Assembly: GCF_000312105.1 (NCBI RefSeq)
Contig: NZ_HE978636.1
Span: 306,025-370,024 of the forward strand
Direction of reading: 5' to 3'
DNA from: Aeromicrobium massiliense JC14
GTDB taxonomy: Bacteria; Actinomycetota; Actinomycetes; Propionibacteriales; Nocardioidaceae
DNA length: 64,000 nt
The notes beneath the pieces are model-generated. The model searched no databases and was not told where the DNA came from. It was given only the letters and a program-made list of their open reading frames with translations. Shown here piece after piece: positions 18,546 through 27,784 of the stretch. A program made the translations under genes and the position numbers. Every line of letters starts with the position of its first letter. Within the stretch, counting starts at the first letter, position 1.

Positions 18546-18983
18546 ATGACGACCACCACCCGGCACATCGACGCCACGCCCGACCAGGTGTGGAAGGTCC
18601 TCGAGGACGGCTGGCTCTACCCCCTGTGGGTGGTCGGCGCCTCCCGCATGCGCGCGGTCGACGCGGGCTTCCCCGCCGTCGGCACCCAGCTGCACCACTC
18701 GGTGGGCAGCTGGCCGGTCCTCATCGACGACACGACCGAGGTCCTGGCGGTGACGCCCGGCCACAGCATCACGCTCAAGGCGCGCGCATGGCCCGCGGGC
18801 ACCGCGGACGTCCAGGTCGTGCTGCACGCCGAGGGCGCGGGCACGCTCGTGGAGATGAAGGAGACCGCGTCGGCCGGCCCCGCGAAGCTCATCCCGCCGC
18901 CGATCGAGGCGGCGAGCCTGCGCTGGCGCAACACCGAGACGCTGCGCCGCCTGGCCCTGCTCGTCGAGGGTCGCGAGGGCTGA
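18546..18983 (+). CDS. SRPBCC family protein
   Basis: Small START/Bet v1-like helix-grip protein of 145 residues; these bind hydrophobic ligands in the cytoplasm. Seen are the N-terminal RHIDATPDQVWKVLEDGWLYPLWVVG strand-helix pattern and the long C-terminal helix ending TLRRLALLVEG. I chose the ATG at 18546 (MTTTTRHI) over a TTG four codons upstream. Divergent from the GMC gene and ending four bases before the convergent menD. Function not known. Confidence 0.75.
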   Translation: MTTTTRHIDATPDQVWKVLEDGWLYPLWVVGASRMRAVDAGFPAVGTQLHHSVGSWPVLIDDTTEVLAVTPGHSITLKARAWPAGTADVQVVLHAEGAGTLVEMKETASAGPAKLIPPPIEAASLRWRNTETLRRLALLVEGREG

Positions 18984-18986
18984 GCC

Positions 18987-20573
18987 TCAGCCGACGGCGT
19001 CACGCACCGCGGCGCTGAGCGCGGCGGTCTGCTCGCGGCGCCGGTCGCGGCGCAGCGGCACCTCGACCACGCGCACCCCGGACGCCGCACGCGCGAGGGC
19101 GGTGGCGAGCCCGTCCTCGCTGGTCGCGGTCTCGTGCGCGACGCCGTACGCCGCGCACACCGCCGCGATGCTCACGCCGGTCGGCGTGCCGAAGACCCGC
19201 TCGAAGTCCTCGGCGTACTCCGGCGCCCCCTGCTCGAGGGTGTGGAAGATGCTGCCGCCGTCGTCGGAGGCCACCACCAGGGTGAGGTCCGGACGCGGCT
19301 CGGCCGGACCGGCCAGCAGCCCGTTCGCGTCGTGCAGGAACGTCAGGTCGCCCAGGTAGGCCAGCGCGGGGCCGGGACGGCCGAGGGCCGCGCCGAGCGC
19401 GGTCGAGATCGTGCCGTCGATGCCGGCCAGCCCGCGGTTGGCGAGCACCAGGCGCCGCTCCCCCACCGGGTAGGGCGCCGCCATGACGTCGAGGTCGCGG
19501 ATCGGGTTCGAGGAGCCGACGACCAGCAGGCCACCCGGCGGCACGGCGGCCGAGACCGCGCGCGCCACCTCGTACGGCGTGAGCCCGGGATCGGCGGCGA
19601 GGAAGCCGTCCACGGCGGTGCGGGCGCTCGCGTCGGCCGCCCTCCAGGCGTCGAGCCAGTCGGCGGGGTCGGCCGCCTCCACCTCGACGCCGTCGACCAG
19701 ACGCACCCGCTCGTCGACGGCGATCGGGAACGTCGCCTCGGTGCCCACGTGCACGACCTCGACGTCGGCCCGGGCCAGCAGCCGGGCCACCGGCCGCGAG
19801 AGCGTCGGGTGGCCGAACGACACGGCCCGCTCGATGCGCTCGGCGAGCGGCGAGTGGGCCAGCAGCAGCCGGTACGTGGCCAGGGCGTGGGTGCCGGTGC
19901 GGGCGCCCGAGCTGGGCTCGGCGAGCAGCGGCCAGCCACCGGCCTCCGCCGCGACCCGCGCGGCGGGGCCCGCGTCGTCGCCGGCCACCACGACGGTGCG
20001 CGGGCCGGAGGCGAGACGGACCGGGGTGGCGGCCCGCACGTGCCGCCGCGGCACGTCGGCGTCCGAGCGGACGTAGCCGCCCTCGGACGGACCTTGGAGC
20101 AGCGGCTCGTCCAGCTCCACGTTCAGCTGGACGGGCCCCGGCGAGCCGTCGAGGTCGCGGACGTCCTCGAGGTACCGCACACCGGGGAAGATGTGCCGCT
20201 GGTCGGTGGTCTGGTTGGCACCGGTGCCGCGCAGACGGCCGGGCCGGTCGGCGGTGAGCGCGACCAGGCGGACGCCGGTGTGCAGCGCCTCGAGCATCGC
20301 CGGATGCAGGTTGGCGACGGCCGTGCCGGAGGTGGTCAGCACCGGCACCGGACGCCGTGACGCCTTCGCCATGCCCAGCGCCAGGAACCCGGCGGTGCGC
20401 TCGTCCAGGCGGACGTGCAGCCGCAGCGCACCCTCGCGGTCGGCCTGGGCCAGCGCGAGGGCCAACGGCCCCGAGCGCGAGCCGGGGGCGACGACGGCCT
20501 CGCGCACCCCGAGGTCGAGCAGGTGCTGGACGACCGCACGGGCGGTGCCGGCCGCGCTCACGGGCTCGCTCAT
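18987..20573 (-). CDS. menD: 2-succinyl-5-enolpyruvyl-6-hydroxy-3-cyclohexene-1-carboxylate synthase
   Basis: Thiamine-diphosphate enzyme that joins 2-oxoglutarate to isochorismate in menaquinone synthesis. The 528 residues show the PYR domain (VVAPGSRSGPLALAL, DERTAGFLALGMAKASRRP), the middle domain, and the PP domain with ANRGLAGIDGTISTALGAALG and the Mg-ThDP binding run YLGDLTFLHDANGLL. The start ATG overlaps the menC stop by ATGA, so menC and menD are co-translated. Confidence 0.94.
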   Translation of the reverse strand: MSEPVSAAGTARAVVQHLLDLGVREAVVAPGSRSGPLALALAQADREGALRLHVRLDERTAGFLALGMAKASRRPVPVLTTSGTAVANLHPAMLEALHTGVRLVALTADRPGRLRGTGANQTTDQRHIFPGVRYLEDVRDLDGSPGPVQLNVELDEPLLQGPSEGGYVRSDADVPRRHVRAATPVRLASGPRTVVVAGDDAGPAARVAAEAGGWPLLAEPSSGARTGTHALATYRLLLAHSPLAERIERAVSFGHPTLSRPVARLLARADVEVVHVGTEATFPIAVDERVRLVDGVEVEAADPADWLDAWRAADASARTAVDGFLAADPGLTPYEVARAVSAAVPPGGLLVVGSSNPIRDLDVMAAPYPVGERRLVLANRGLAGIDGTISTALGAALGRPGPALAYLGDLTFLHDANGLLAGPAEPRPDLTLVVASDDGGSIFHTLEQGAPEYAEDFERVFGTPTGVSIAAVCAAYGVAHETATSEDGLATALARAASGVRVVEVPLRRDRRREQTAALSAAVRDAVG

Positions 20574-21514
20574 CGGAGCACCTCACGGACCTCGGCCAGG
20601 CGGGCCTGCCAGCGCGCGTCGGTCTCGGCGTCGGCGGCGACCGCAGCCAGGCGCGACGCGTCGACGTCCTGGCGTCCGACGGGCAGGAACCCGTCGACCG
20701 GGACGAGCGGCTCGGCGACGACGTCCGCGGTCAGCAGCGAGGTCGTGGCCAGGCCGCACGCGTGCGGCAGCTCGGGCAGGGCGGCGGCCAGCGCGAGCCC
20801 GGCGGCGAGCCCGACGGAGGTCTCGAGCGCGCTGGAGACCACGACGGGCAGGCCGATCTGCTCGGCGATGCGCAGGCACGCCTCGACCCCGCCGAGCGGC
20901 TGCACCTTGAGCACCGCGACGTCCGCGGCCTCGAGGTCGCGCACGCGGTAGGGGTCGTCGGCCCGGCGGATGGACTCGTCGGCGGCGACCGGCACGTCCA
21001 CCCGGCGGCGGACGCGGGCGAGGTCCTCGACGTCCATGACCGGCTGCTCGACGTACTCCAGCCCGCCGGCCGCGCGGTCGAGCGCGGCGATCGCGGCGAC
21101 CGCCTCGTCGACGTCCCAGAGGCCGTTGGCGTCGACCCGGACGTGGCCGTCCGGCCCCAGCGCGTCGCGCACGGCCTCGACCCGCGCGAGGTCGTCGGCC
21201 AGCGTCTGGCCACGCTCGGCCACCTTCACCTTGGCGGTGCGGCAGCCACTGGCGCGGACGACCTCGGCCGCGCGGTCGGGGCCGACCGCCGGCACGGTGC
21301 AGTTGACCGGCACCCGGTCGCGCAGCGGCGCGGGCCACGGCCGCTCGGCCGAGGCGAGGGCCGCGGCGAGCCATGACGCGCTCTCGCGGGCGTCGTAGTC
21401 GAGGAAGGGGCTGAACTCGGTCCACCCGGCCGGTCCGTGCGCGAGCATCCCCTCACGTCGGGTGATGCCCCGGAACCGGGTGCGCATCTCGATCGCGTAG
21501 GTGTGGAACCGCAC
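20570..21514 (-). CDS. menC: o-Succinylbenzoate synthase
   Basis: Enolase-superfamily dehydratase giving o-succinylbenzoate. Of 314 residues, the catalytic elements visible are the lysine pair in RTAKVKVAE, the metal ligand Asp in RVDANGLWD, the Glu in GLEYVEQP, the Asp in AADESIRR and the second-face Lys in AVLKVQPLGG. GTG start at 21514. Immediately upstream of and coupled to menD. menB, expected next in the pathway cluster, is not adjacent. Confidence 0.92.
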   Translation of the reverse strand: MRFHTYAIEMRTRFRGITRREGMLAHGPAGWTEFSPFLDYDARESASWLAAALASAERPWPAPLRDRVPVNCTVPAVGPDRAAEVVRASGCRTAKVKVAERGQTLADDLARVEAVRDALGPDGHVRVDANGLWDVDEAVAAIAALDRAAGGLEYVEQPVMDVEDLARVRRRVDVPVAADESIRRADDPYRVRDLEAADVAVLKVQPLGGVEACLRIAEQIGLPVVVSSALETSVGLAAGLALAAALPELPHACGLATTSLLTADVVAEPLVPVDGFLPVGRQDVDASRLAAVAADAETDARWQARLAEVREVLR

Positions 21515-21596
21515 CCGTCGACCCTACCGAGGTGCACCGCTGGGTGCCGCGTGCCACGGTGGAGAGGTCCCCCGAACCCGTCTCCCGAGGAGTCCC

Positions 21597-22262
21597 ATGT
21601 CCCGCGTCGCCATCGTCGGAGGCCACGGAAAGATCGCCCTCCAGCTCCACCCGCTGCTCGTCCGGGCCGGCCACACGCCGGTCGCCCTCGTCCGCAAGGA
21701 CGACTACCGCGACGAGCTCGAGGCCCTGGGCGCCGAGGTGCGCCTGCTCGACATCGAGAACGACGACGTCGCTGCCTACGCGACCGCGTTCGAGGGCTGC
21801 GACGCCGTCGTGTTCAGCGCCGGTGCCGGAGCCGACGGCAAGATCGAGCGCAAGCGCACGGTCGACCTCGAGGGCTCGACCAAGTCGGCCGCCGCCGCGC
21901 GCGAGGCCGGCATCTCCCGCTTCCTGCAGGTCTCGGCCATCGGCGTCGACGACCCGCAGCCCGACGACATCGAGCCGGTCTGGGCCGCCTACGTCAACGC
22001 CAAGCGCGACGCCGACGCGGCGCTGCGCGAGAGCGGCCTGGACTGGACCATCGTGCGTCCGGGCGGCCTCACCGACGACCAGGGCACCGGACGCGTGGAG
22101 CTCGCGCCCAAGGTGGCTCGCTCCAGCATCCCCCGGGCCGACGTCGCCGCCGTGCTCGCCGCGTGCCTGGACGACGACCGCACGATCGGCTCGCAGTGGG
22201 AGGTCGTCAGCGGCGACACCCCGGTGGCCGACGCGATCAGCGCCGCCGTCCCCCAGGCCTGA
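21597..22262 (+). CDS. NAD(P)-binding oxidoreductase, atypical SDR (NmrA/YwnB-like)
   Basis: Rossmann-fold protein of 221 residues with VAIVGGHGKIALQLHPLL at the N-terminus, a GxGxxG-like loop in which the glycine run is altered (GGHGKIA), then VFSAGAGAD, the FLQVSAIGVDD strand and the YVNAKRDADAALRESGLDWTI segment. The tyrosine-lysine pair of classical SDRs is not in a normal YxxxK arrangement (YVNAK is the closest). ATG at 21597 follows an AGGAG site. Such proteins are often annotated as sugar epimerases, but the substrate is unknown. It ends just before the first palindrome repeat. Confidence 0.75.
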   Translation: MSRVAIVGGHGKIALQLHPLLVRAGHTPVALVRKDDYRDELEALGAEVRLLDIENDDVAAYATAFEGCDAVVFSAGAGADGKIERKRTVDLEGSTKSAAAAREAGISRFLQVSAIGVDDPQPDDIEPVWAAYVNAKRDADAALRESGLDWTIVRPGGLTDDQGTGRVELAPKVARSSIPRADVAAVLAACLDDDRTIGSQWEVVSGDTPVADAISAAVPQA

Positions 22263-22272
22263 GCCCCAGCTT

Positions 22273-22341
22273 CTCGCTGAGTGTGACGATTCGGGGCCGG
22301 ATCGCCGGTGGCGAGCCCCGAATCGTCACACCCAGCGGGAA
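22273..22341. repeat. Long palindromic repeat, copy 1
   Basis: Left arm 22273-22298 pairs with right arm 22316-22341 (26 bases, two mismatches that are G-U compatible) around a 17-nt loop. Core reads GAGTGTGACGATTCGGGG and its complement. It fills the space between the convergent SDR and menE genes, where it could end transcription from both sides. Two relatives follow at 26.6 and 28.8 kb. Confidence 0.85.
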
Positions 22342-22347
22342 CGGGAC

Positions 22348-23403
22348 CTAGGAGCCCGAGGCGAGCTCGCGCAGGCGCACCCGGTCGACCTTGCCGCCGG
22401 GCAGCAGCGGCACGGCGTCCAGCCGCAGCACCGAGCGCGGCGCCCACGTGCGCGGCAGCCCCGCCGCCTCGACCGCGTCGCGCATCGCCGGCAGCTTCAC
22501 GTCGCCGACCAGGCACGCCACGACCTTCTCGCCCCACTCCTCGTCCGGGACGCCGACCAGCTCGAGCTCGTCGACGCCGTCGAGGTCGCGCAGCACCCCG
22601 GCCACGGCGGGCAGCGGCACGTTGACGCCTCCGCTGACCACCACGTCGTCCATGCGACCGAGCACCCGCAGGCGTCCGTCGTGGGTCAGCTCGCCGAGGT
22701 CGCGCGTGTCGAACCAGCCGTCGCGCAGCACCTGAGCGGTGGCCGCGGCGTCGGCGTAGCCGTCCATGAGCACGGGTCCGGCGATCCGGATGCGGCCGTC
22801 GTCGGCGACGTCGACCTCCACGCCGTCGAGCGGCTCGCCGTCGTACACGCAGCCGCCGCAGGTCTCGCTCATGCCGTAGGTGCGGACGACGTGGACGCCC
22901 GCGTCGCGCACGTGGTCGACCAGCCGCGGGCTCACCGCCGCGCCACCGACGAGCAGCGCGTCCAGGCCGGCGAGCACGCCGACCTCGCCGGCCTCGACCA
23001 GGCGGTACAGCTGGGTGGGGACGAGCGAGGCGTAGCGGCGCTCGCCGCCCATCGCCTCGATCGCGTCGACGAGCGACAGGTGCTCGTCGGCGACCACGGC
23101 GGACGTGCCCGCCAGCACCGAGCGGAACAGCACCTGCAGCCCCGCGACGCCGGTGGGCGGCAGCGCGAGCAGCCACTGACCGGGGCCGCCGAGCCGCTCG
23201 TGCGTCGCCGTGGCGGACGCCGTCATGGCCGCGTGCGACAGCAGGACGTCCTTGGGCGTGCCGGTGCTGCCGGACGTGCGCACCACGAGAGGGCCCGCGT
23301 CGGGCTCCCACGCGCGCAGCAGCGCCTCGACCGCGCGGGGCGGCCCGGAGACAGGGGTCAGGGAGGCGGGGGCGTCGACGTCGTGCGGGCTCATCGGTCC
23401 CAT
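22348..23403 (-). CDS. menE: o-Succinylbenzoate-CoA ligase
   Basis: Adenylate-forming enzyme that activates o-succinylbenzoate to its CoA ester. The 351 residues are short for the ANL superfamily, as is usual for actinobacterial MenE. The phosphate-binding motif is RTSGSTGTPKDVLLSH, followed by YGMSETCGGCVYD, the DTRDLGEL hinge region and the C-terminal lysine motif PLLPGGKVDRVRLRELA. The start could be 23403 or an ATG three codons later (MSPHDVD); neither has a strong ribosome site. Divergent from menA with 68 bases between. Confidence 0.88.
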   Translation of the reverse strand: MGPMSPHDVDAPASLTPVSGPPRAVEALLRAWEPDAGPLVVRTSGSTGTPKDVLLSHAAMTASATATHERLGGPGQWLLALPPTGVAGLQVLFRSVLAGTSAVVADEHLSLVDAIEAMGGERRYASLVPTQLYRLVEAGEVGVLAGLDALLVGGAAVSPRLVDHVRDAGVHVVRTYGMSETCGGCVYDGEPLDGVEVDVADDGRIRIAGPVLMDGYADAAATAQVLRDGWFDTRDLGELTHDGRLRVLGRMDDVVVSGGVNVPLPAVAGVLRDLDGVDELELVGVPDEEWGEKVVACLVGDVKLPAMRDAVEAAGLPRTWAPRSVLRLDAVPLLPGGKVDRVRLRELASGS

Positions 23404-23471
23404 CGTGGCACCGCCCTCGCGGACGCGCCGCCCGACGTCTCGCCCGAGGCGTCCTGGCAGACTGACCCCTC

Positions 23472-24347
23472 GTGACCTCCCTCAGCCTGTGGATCCAGGG
23501 CGCCCGTCCGCGCACCCTCCCCGCCGCCGTCGCGCCCGTTCTCGTGGGCACCGGCGCGGCCGTGCTCGTCGACGGGTTCGTGTGGTGGAAGGCGCTGCTG
23601 GCGCTCGGGCTGTCGCTCGCGCTTCAGGTGGGCGTCAACTACGCCAACGACTACTCCGACGGCGTCAAGGGCACGGACGCCGACCGGGTCGGCCCGCTGC
23701 GCCTCGTGGGCTCGGGCAGCGCGTCGGCGTCCGCCGTGAAGCGCGCCGCGCTGCTGTCGCTGGGTGCCGGCGCGCTGTTCGGCCTCGCCCTGGCCGCGAC
23801 CACGACGTGGTGGTTCCTGCTCGTGGGCGTCGCCGCCCTCGCCGCCGCGTGGACGTACACCGGCGGCCCGAGCCCGTACGGCTACAAGGCGATGGGCGAG
23901 ATCAGCGTCTTCGTGTTCTTCGGCCTGGTCGCGGTCACCGGCACGACCTACGCGCAGGCCGAGACGATCCCCGCCGCGTCCTGGGCCGGCGCCGTCGGCA
24001 TCGGCGCGCTGGCCTGCAACATCCTGGTCGCCAACAACCTGCGCGACATCCCGACCGACACGGTCAGCGGCAAGCGGACGCTCGCGGTCGTGCTCGGCGA
24101 CGCGGGCACCCGGCGCTTCTTCGTCGTGCTCGCGCTGGTCGCGGCCGCGTGCCTGGTCTGGGCCGCGTTCTCCACGCCGTGGGCGCTGCTGGGCGCGATC
24201 GGCCTGCTGCCGCTCGTGACGGCGGCCCGCACCGTGCTCGGCGGCGCGACGGGCCCGGCGCTCGTCCCCGTGCTCGCGGTGACCGGCAAGGCCGAGCTGC
24301 TCTACGCGATCGGCCTCGGCGGCGGGCTCGCGCTCGGGGCGCTCTAG
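23472..24347 (+). CDS. menA: 1,4-Dihydroxy-2-naphthoate polyprenyltransferase
   Basis: Integral membrane prenyltransferase attaching the isoprenoid tail to form demethylmenaquinone. The 291 residues hold about eight to nine helices. The first Asp-rich motif is NYANDYSDGVKGTDADR, typical of MenA, and the second is NNLRDIPTDTVSGKRTLAV. GTG start at 23472. Its stop abuts the stop of the convergent YitT gene with no spacer. Confidence 0.93.
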   Translation: MTSLSLWIQGARPRTLPAAVAPVLVGTGAAVLVDGFVWWKALLALGLSLALQVGVNYANDYSDGVKGTDADRVGPLRLVGSGSASASAVKRAALLSLGAGALFGLALAATTTWWFLLVGVAALAAAWTYTGGPSPYGYKAMGEISVFVFFGLVAVTGTTYAQAETIPAASWAGAVGIGALACNILVANNLRDIPTDTVSGKRTLAVVLGDAGTRRFFVVLALVAAACLVWAAFSTPWALLGAIGLLPLVTAARTVLGGATGPALVPVLAVTGKAELLYAIGLGGGLALGAL

Positions 24348-24983
24348 CTACATGCCGAGGTAGCGTCCCGGCCGGTGGTTGAGCGCGATGACGATGTTCA
24401 TCACGACCGCGCCGACCGCCGAGCAGAGCACGAGCGTCGGCGACGCGACGGTGAAGGCACCGATCACGACCGCGACGTCCAGGGTCATCTGCACGTACCC
24501 GGCGTTGAGCCCGAGCCGCTCCTGGGCGAGCAGGGCCATGACGTTGAAGCCGCCCAGGCTCGAGCCGTGGCGGAACAGGATGAGCATGCCGATGCCGCAC
24601 AGCAGGTTGCCGGCGACGGCCGCGTAGAGCGCGCTGCCGGGGTGCAGGTCGGGCAGCGCGTGCGGGTGCAGCGCCGAGAAGGCCGAGACCAGGCCGACGC
24701 CCAGCACCGTCTTGGCCGCGAACGTCCAGCCCTTGAGGATGCCGCCGAGCAGGAAGAACGGCGTGTTCACGAGCAGGAACAGCCACGCGAACGGGATCGG
24801 GACGACCTGGTCGATGAGCAGCGACAGGCCGGCCGTGCCGCCGGTGACGAGCTCGGCCGAGCGCAGCAGGTGCAGGCCGAGCGACACGACGAACGTGCCG
24901 ATCAGCAGCGCCAGGGCGTCCTCGACGCGCGTGTGCGGCGCCGCCGTCGTGACTGCGCTCGGCGGCGGGGTGGTGCTGGTCAT
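24348..24983 (-). CDS. YitT family membrane protein
   Basis: Polytopic membrane protein of 211 residues with about five helices, including GTFVVSLGLHLLRSAELVTGGTAGLSLL, which is the YitT/YczE-type start, and FRHGSSLGGFNVMALL. No soluble DUF2179 C-terminal domain, unlike many Bacillus members. Start ATG at 24983 overlaps the stop of the Cds1-like gene by ATGA, so the two are probably made together. A transport role for a sulfur compound would fit that coupling, but this is inference. Confidence 0.75.
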   Translation of the reverse strand: MTSTTPPPSAVTTAAPHTRVEDALALLIGTFVVSLGLHLLRSAELVTGGTAGLSLLIDQVVPIPFAWLFLLVNTPFFLLGGILKGWTFAAKTVLGVGLVSAFSALHPHALPDLHPGSALYAAVAGNLLCGIGMLILFRHGSSLGGFNVMALLAQERLGLNAGYVQMTLDVAVVIGAFTVASPTLVLCSAVGAVVMNIVIALNHRPGRYLGM

Positions 24984-26071
24984 CAGGCTCCTTGGGGCGA
25001 GAAGACGCCGGTGCGGTCGAGGTCGTCCAGCACGGCGCTGTACGGCGTGGGGTCGAGGTCGTGCTCGGCCAGCCACCCGTCGTCGTAGTAGGTGTGGGCG
25101 TACCGCTCGCCGCCGTCGCACAGCAGCGTGACGACGCTGCCCTGCTCACCGGCGGCGCGCATGCGCTCGACCACGGTCAGCGCGGCCCACAGGTTGGTGC
25201 CGGTCGAGCCGCCGACCGGACGGCCGAGCTTCCCGGACGCCCAGCGCATCGCAGCGATGGAGGCGGCGTCCGGCACCCGCAGCATGTCGTCGACGACGCC
25301 GCCGACGAACGAGGGCTCGACCCGCGGACGTCCGATGCCCTCGATGCGCGGACGGCAGCCGGTGACCACGTCGGAGGAGTCCTGCTCCCAGCCGTCGTAG
25401 AACGCGGAGCCGTCGGGGTCGGCGACCATCACCCGGGTGGGCAGGCGGCGGTAGCGGACGTAGCGGCCGATCGTCGCCGACGTGCCGCCGGTGCCGGCGC
25501 TCACCACGACCCACGACGGGACCGGGTGCGGCTCGGCCGACATCTGCTCGTAGATCGACTCGGCGATGTTGTTGTTGCCGCGCCAGTCGGTCGCCCGCTC
25601 GGCGAAGGTGAACTGGTCCATGTAGTGGCCGCCGCACTCGCGGGCGACGCGAGCGGCCTCGGCGTAGACCTCACCGGCCTCGTCGACGAAGTGGCAGCGT
25701 CCGCCGTACCACTCGATGAGCGCGACCTTCTCCTCGCTCGTGGTGCGCGGCATGACCGCGACGAACGGCAGGCCGAGGAGCCGGGCGAAGTAGGCCTCGG
25801 AGACCGCGGTCGACCCGCTGGAGGCCTCGACGACCGTGCTGCCCGGGCCGATCCAGCCGTTGCACAGGGCGTACAGGAACAGCGAGCGGGCCAGGCGGTG
25901 CTTGAGGCTGCCGGTGGGGTGCACCGACTCGTCCTTCAGGTACAGGTGGACGCCCTCGACCGGCAGCTCGAAGGCGTGCAGGTGGGTGTCGGCGCTGCGG
26001 TTGGCGTCGGCCTCGACGCGGCGGACGGCCTCGTCGATCCAGGCCCGGGCGTCAGTCGACGTCTTCGGCAC
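24983..26071 (-). CDS. PLP-dependent cysteine synthase-family protein (Cds1-like desulfhydrase)
   Basis: Fold-type II PLP enzyme of 362 residues. The PLP lysine is in [15 protein letters not shown], the phosphate-binding glycine loop is [13 protein letters not shown], and [23 protein letters not shown] is the substrate loop. This arrangement, with TGSLKHR rather than SVKDR, matches the M. tuberculosis Rv3684-type family, reported as the cysteine desulfhydrase Cds1 that yields sulfide, ammonia and pyruvate. A cysteine synthase role cannot be excluded. It overlaps DUF4229 by 20 bases upstream and YitT by 3 downstream. Confidence 0.8.
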   Translation of the reverse strand: MPKTSTDARAWIDEAVRRVEADANRSADTHLHAFELPVEGVHLYLKDESVHPTGSLKHRLARSLFLYALCNGWIGPGSTVVEASSGSTAVSEAYFARLLGLPFVAVMPRTTSEEKVALIEWYGGRCHFVDEAGEVYAEAARVARECGGHYMDQFTFAERATDWRGNNNIAESIYEQMSAEPHPVPSWVVVSAGTGGTSATIGRYVRYRRLPTRVMVADPDGSAFYDGWEQDSSDVVTGCRPRIEGIGRPRVEPSFVGGVVDDMLRVPDAASIAAMRWASGKLGRPVGGSTGTNLWAALTVVERMRAAGEQGSVVTLLCDGGERYAHTYYDDGWLAEHDLDPTPYSAVLDDLDRTGVFSPQGA

Positions 26072-26318
26072 GGCGCGACTCCTCGATGCGACGGCTCATG
26101 TTCGCCGCGCGGTCGGAGACCTGGCGGGCGAGCTCGTCACGCAGGCCGCGGAGCACGAAGAACGAGAGCAGCGCCGAGGTCAGCAGGCCGCCGAGCGCCG
26201 CGAGCAGCACGAGCGTCTCGTCGGTCTTGAAGAACAGCGACAGGACGACGTAGAAGACCGCGAAGCAGGCCACGAACAGCCCGAGCCGGGCGAGGGTGTA
26301 CTTCCAGAACGCGCTCAC
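26052..26318 (-). CDS. DUF4229 family small membrane protein
   Basis: 88 residues with two predicted helices ([18 protein letters not shown] and [21 protein letters not shown]) and a basic/acidic cytosolic tail ending [16 protein letters not shown]4229 proteins are usual neighbours of the menaquinone cluster in actinobacteria. Its coding end overlaps the Cds1-like start by 20 bases. Function unknown. Confidence 0.8.
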   Translation of the reverse strand: MSAFWKYTLARLGLFVACFAVFYVVLSLFFKTDETLVLLAALGGLLTSALLSFFVLRGLRDELARQVSDRAANMSRRIEESRRAEDVD

Positions 26319-26357
26319 GCCCCCGAGCCTACTTCCCCGGCCCCGTACCCTGGCCCC

Positions 26358-26621
26358 ATGGGCAAGGCACTCATCGCCGTCGTCGCGGTGGCACTCGCGG
26401 TCTACTCGCTGTTCGACGTGATCGCCACGCCGCGCCAGGACGTGCGGGTGCTGCCCAAGGCGCTGTGGATCATCACCGTGCTCATCATCCCGATCGTCGG
26501 CCCGCTCGCCTGGCTGCTGCTCGGCACGCGCCGTCAGGGCCCCGCCTCGCGCGGCCCCGGCCCGCGCCGGCCGCGCCCGCTCGGCCCCGACGACGACCCC
26601 GACTACCTGCGCGACCTCTGA
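26358..26621 (+). CDS. PLDc_N domain small membrane protein
   Basis: 87 residues: an N-terminal helix (ALIAVVAVALAVYSLFDVIATP), a second helix (LWIITVLIIPIVGPLAWLLLG) forming the PLDc_N (phospholipase D nuclease N-terminal) module, and a polar tail rich in Pro, Arg and Asp. No nuclease domain is present, so it is a free-standing module of unknown function. Divergent from DUF4229 with 39 bases between the starts. Confidence 0.8.
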   Translation: MGKALIAVVAVALAVYSLFDVIATPRQDVRVLPKALWIITVLIIPIVGPLAWLLLGTRRQGPASRGPGPRRPRPLGPDDDPDYLRDL

Positions 26622-26645
26622 CCCCGGCCGTCTCGGTCACCCTCA

Positions 26646-26708
26646 CGCTGAGTGTGACGTTCCGGGGGTAGGACGGCCGGTTCCACCCCCGGAACGTCAC
26701 GCTCAGCG
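26646..26708. repeat. Long palindromic repeat, copy 2
   Basis: Left arm 26646-26669 pairs with 26685-26708 over 24 bases with one mismatch; the loop is 15 nt. The core GAGTGTGACGTTCCGGGGG is nearly that of copy 1. It lies between the convergent PLDc_N and ABC permease genes. Confidence 0.85.
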
Positions 26709-26725
26709 GGAAGCCGAGCGGACGC

Positions 26726-27784
26726 CTAGCGGTCCCAGCGGAACAGGCGCGACGCCAGCACCGTCAGCACGGCGGTGAACGCGAGCAGCATCCCGACCGG
26801 CAGCAGCACGGCTCCGACCCCCTGGCCCCGCACCATGACGTCGAGCATCCCCTCGTTGAGCCACTTGAGCGGCAGCACCTCGGCGATGCCGCGGACCCAC
26901 GTCGGCGCCGCCTCGAGCGAGAAGAACGAGCCGGACAGGAACGCCATCGGCAGCACCACGAAGTTGGCCATGCCGACCGCACCCTCCTCCGTGCGCGCGA
27001 CCGCGCCGGCCAGCAGGCCGACCGACAGGAACGCGAGCGTGCCGGCGAGCAGGAGCGGCACCACGAGCCACCAGCTGTCGGTCAGCTGCAGGCCGAAGGC
27101 GGCCACGCCCAGGCCGATGAACACCGTCGCCTGCACCGCGGCCACCAGCAGGCTCACCACGACCCGGGCGAGCACCACCGAGGACGTCCGCACCGGTGCG
27201 AGCCGCAGGCGGCGCAGCAGGCCGTTGTGCCGCCACACCACGAGGTTCGTCGCCGCGCCGAAGGTGGCGCTCATGGCCACCGCCCAGCCCAGCAGGCCGG
27301 GCGTGACGAACTGGATCGTCTCCAGCGATTCGTCCTCGACCCGCTCGGTCGCCAGCTCGTAGGCCGGCGGCTGACCGGTCGCGTCCACGTTGGCCGACTG
27401 GACGATCGACTGGAACAGGCCTTGCACGGTGCCGGCCACGATGGTGTCGGCCTGGGAGAAGTACACGACGACGCGGTCGCCGTCCTGCACGACCGCCGCC
27501 GCGGCGTCGCCGTCGCGGACGTCGTCGAGGGCGGCTTCCAGGTCACCGGCCGTGCGCAGCTCGAGCGAGGACTCCACGACGGCCCGCTGCTCGGCCGGCA
27601 CGTCGTCCAGCAGCGGCACCGCGCCGACCTGCACGACCTCGGGCCGCGGGGCGTCGTCGCCGCCGAGCAGCCCGCCGAACAGCACCAGGAACATCAGCGG
27701 GAACACGAGCGAGAAGAACACCGCCATGCGGTCGCGCAGGAAGCCGCGGGCCATGGCCAGCGCGAGGCTGCGGAAGGCGGTCAC
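26726..27784 (-). CDS. ABC-2 type permease (DrrB-like)
   Basis: Membrane half of an exporter, 352 residues. One N-terminal helix (MAVFFSLVFPLMFLVLFGGLLGG), a ~130-residue extracytoplasmic loop, then five helices toward the C-terminus, the arrangement of ABC-2 permeases of the DrrB/YhfI type with a large first loop. GTG start overlapping the ATPase gene (GTGA). Substrate unknown: drugs, lipids or a natural product. Confidence 0.85.
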   Translation of the reverse strand: MTAFRSLALAMARGFLRDRMAVFFSLVFPLMFLVLFGGLLGGDDAPRPEVVQVGAVPLLDDVPAEQRAVVESSLELRTAGDLEAALDDVRDGDAAAAVVQDGDRVVVYFSQADTIVAGTVQGLFQSIVQSANVDATGQPPAYELATERVEDESLETIQFVTPGLLGWAVAMSATFGAATNLVVWRHNGLLRRLRLAPVRTSSVVLARVVVSLLVAAVQATVFIGLGVAAFGLQLTDSWWLVVPLLLAGTLAFLSVGLLAGAVARTEEGAVGMANFVVLPMAFLSGSFFSLEAAPTWVRGIAEVLPLKWLNEGMLDVMVRGQGVGAVLLPVGMLLAFTAVLTVLASRLFRWDR

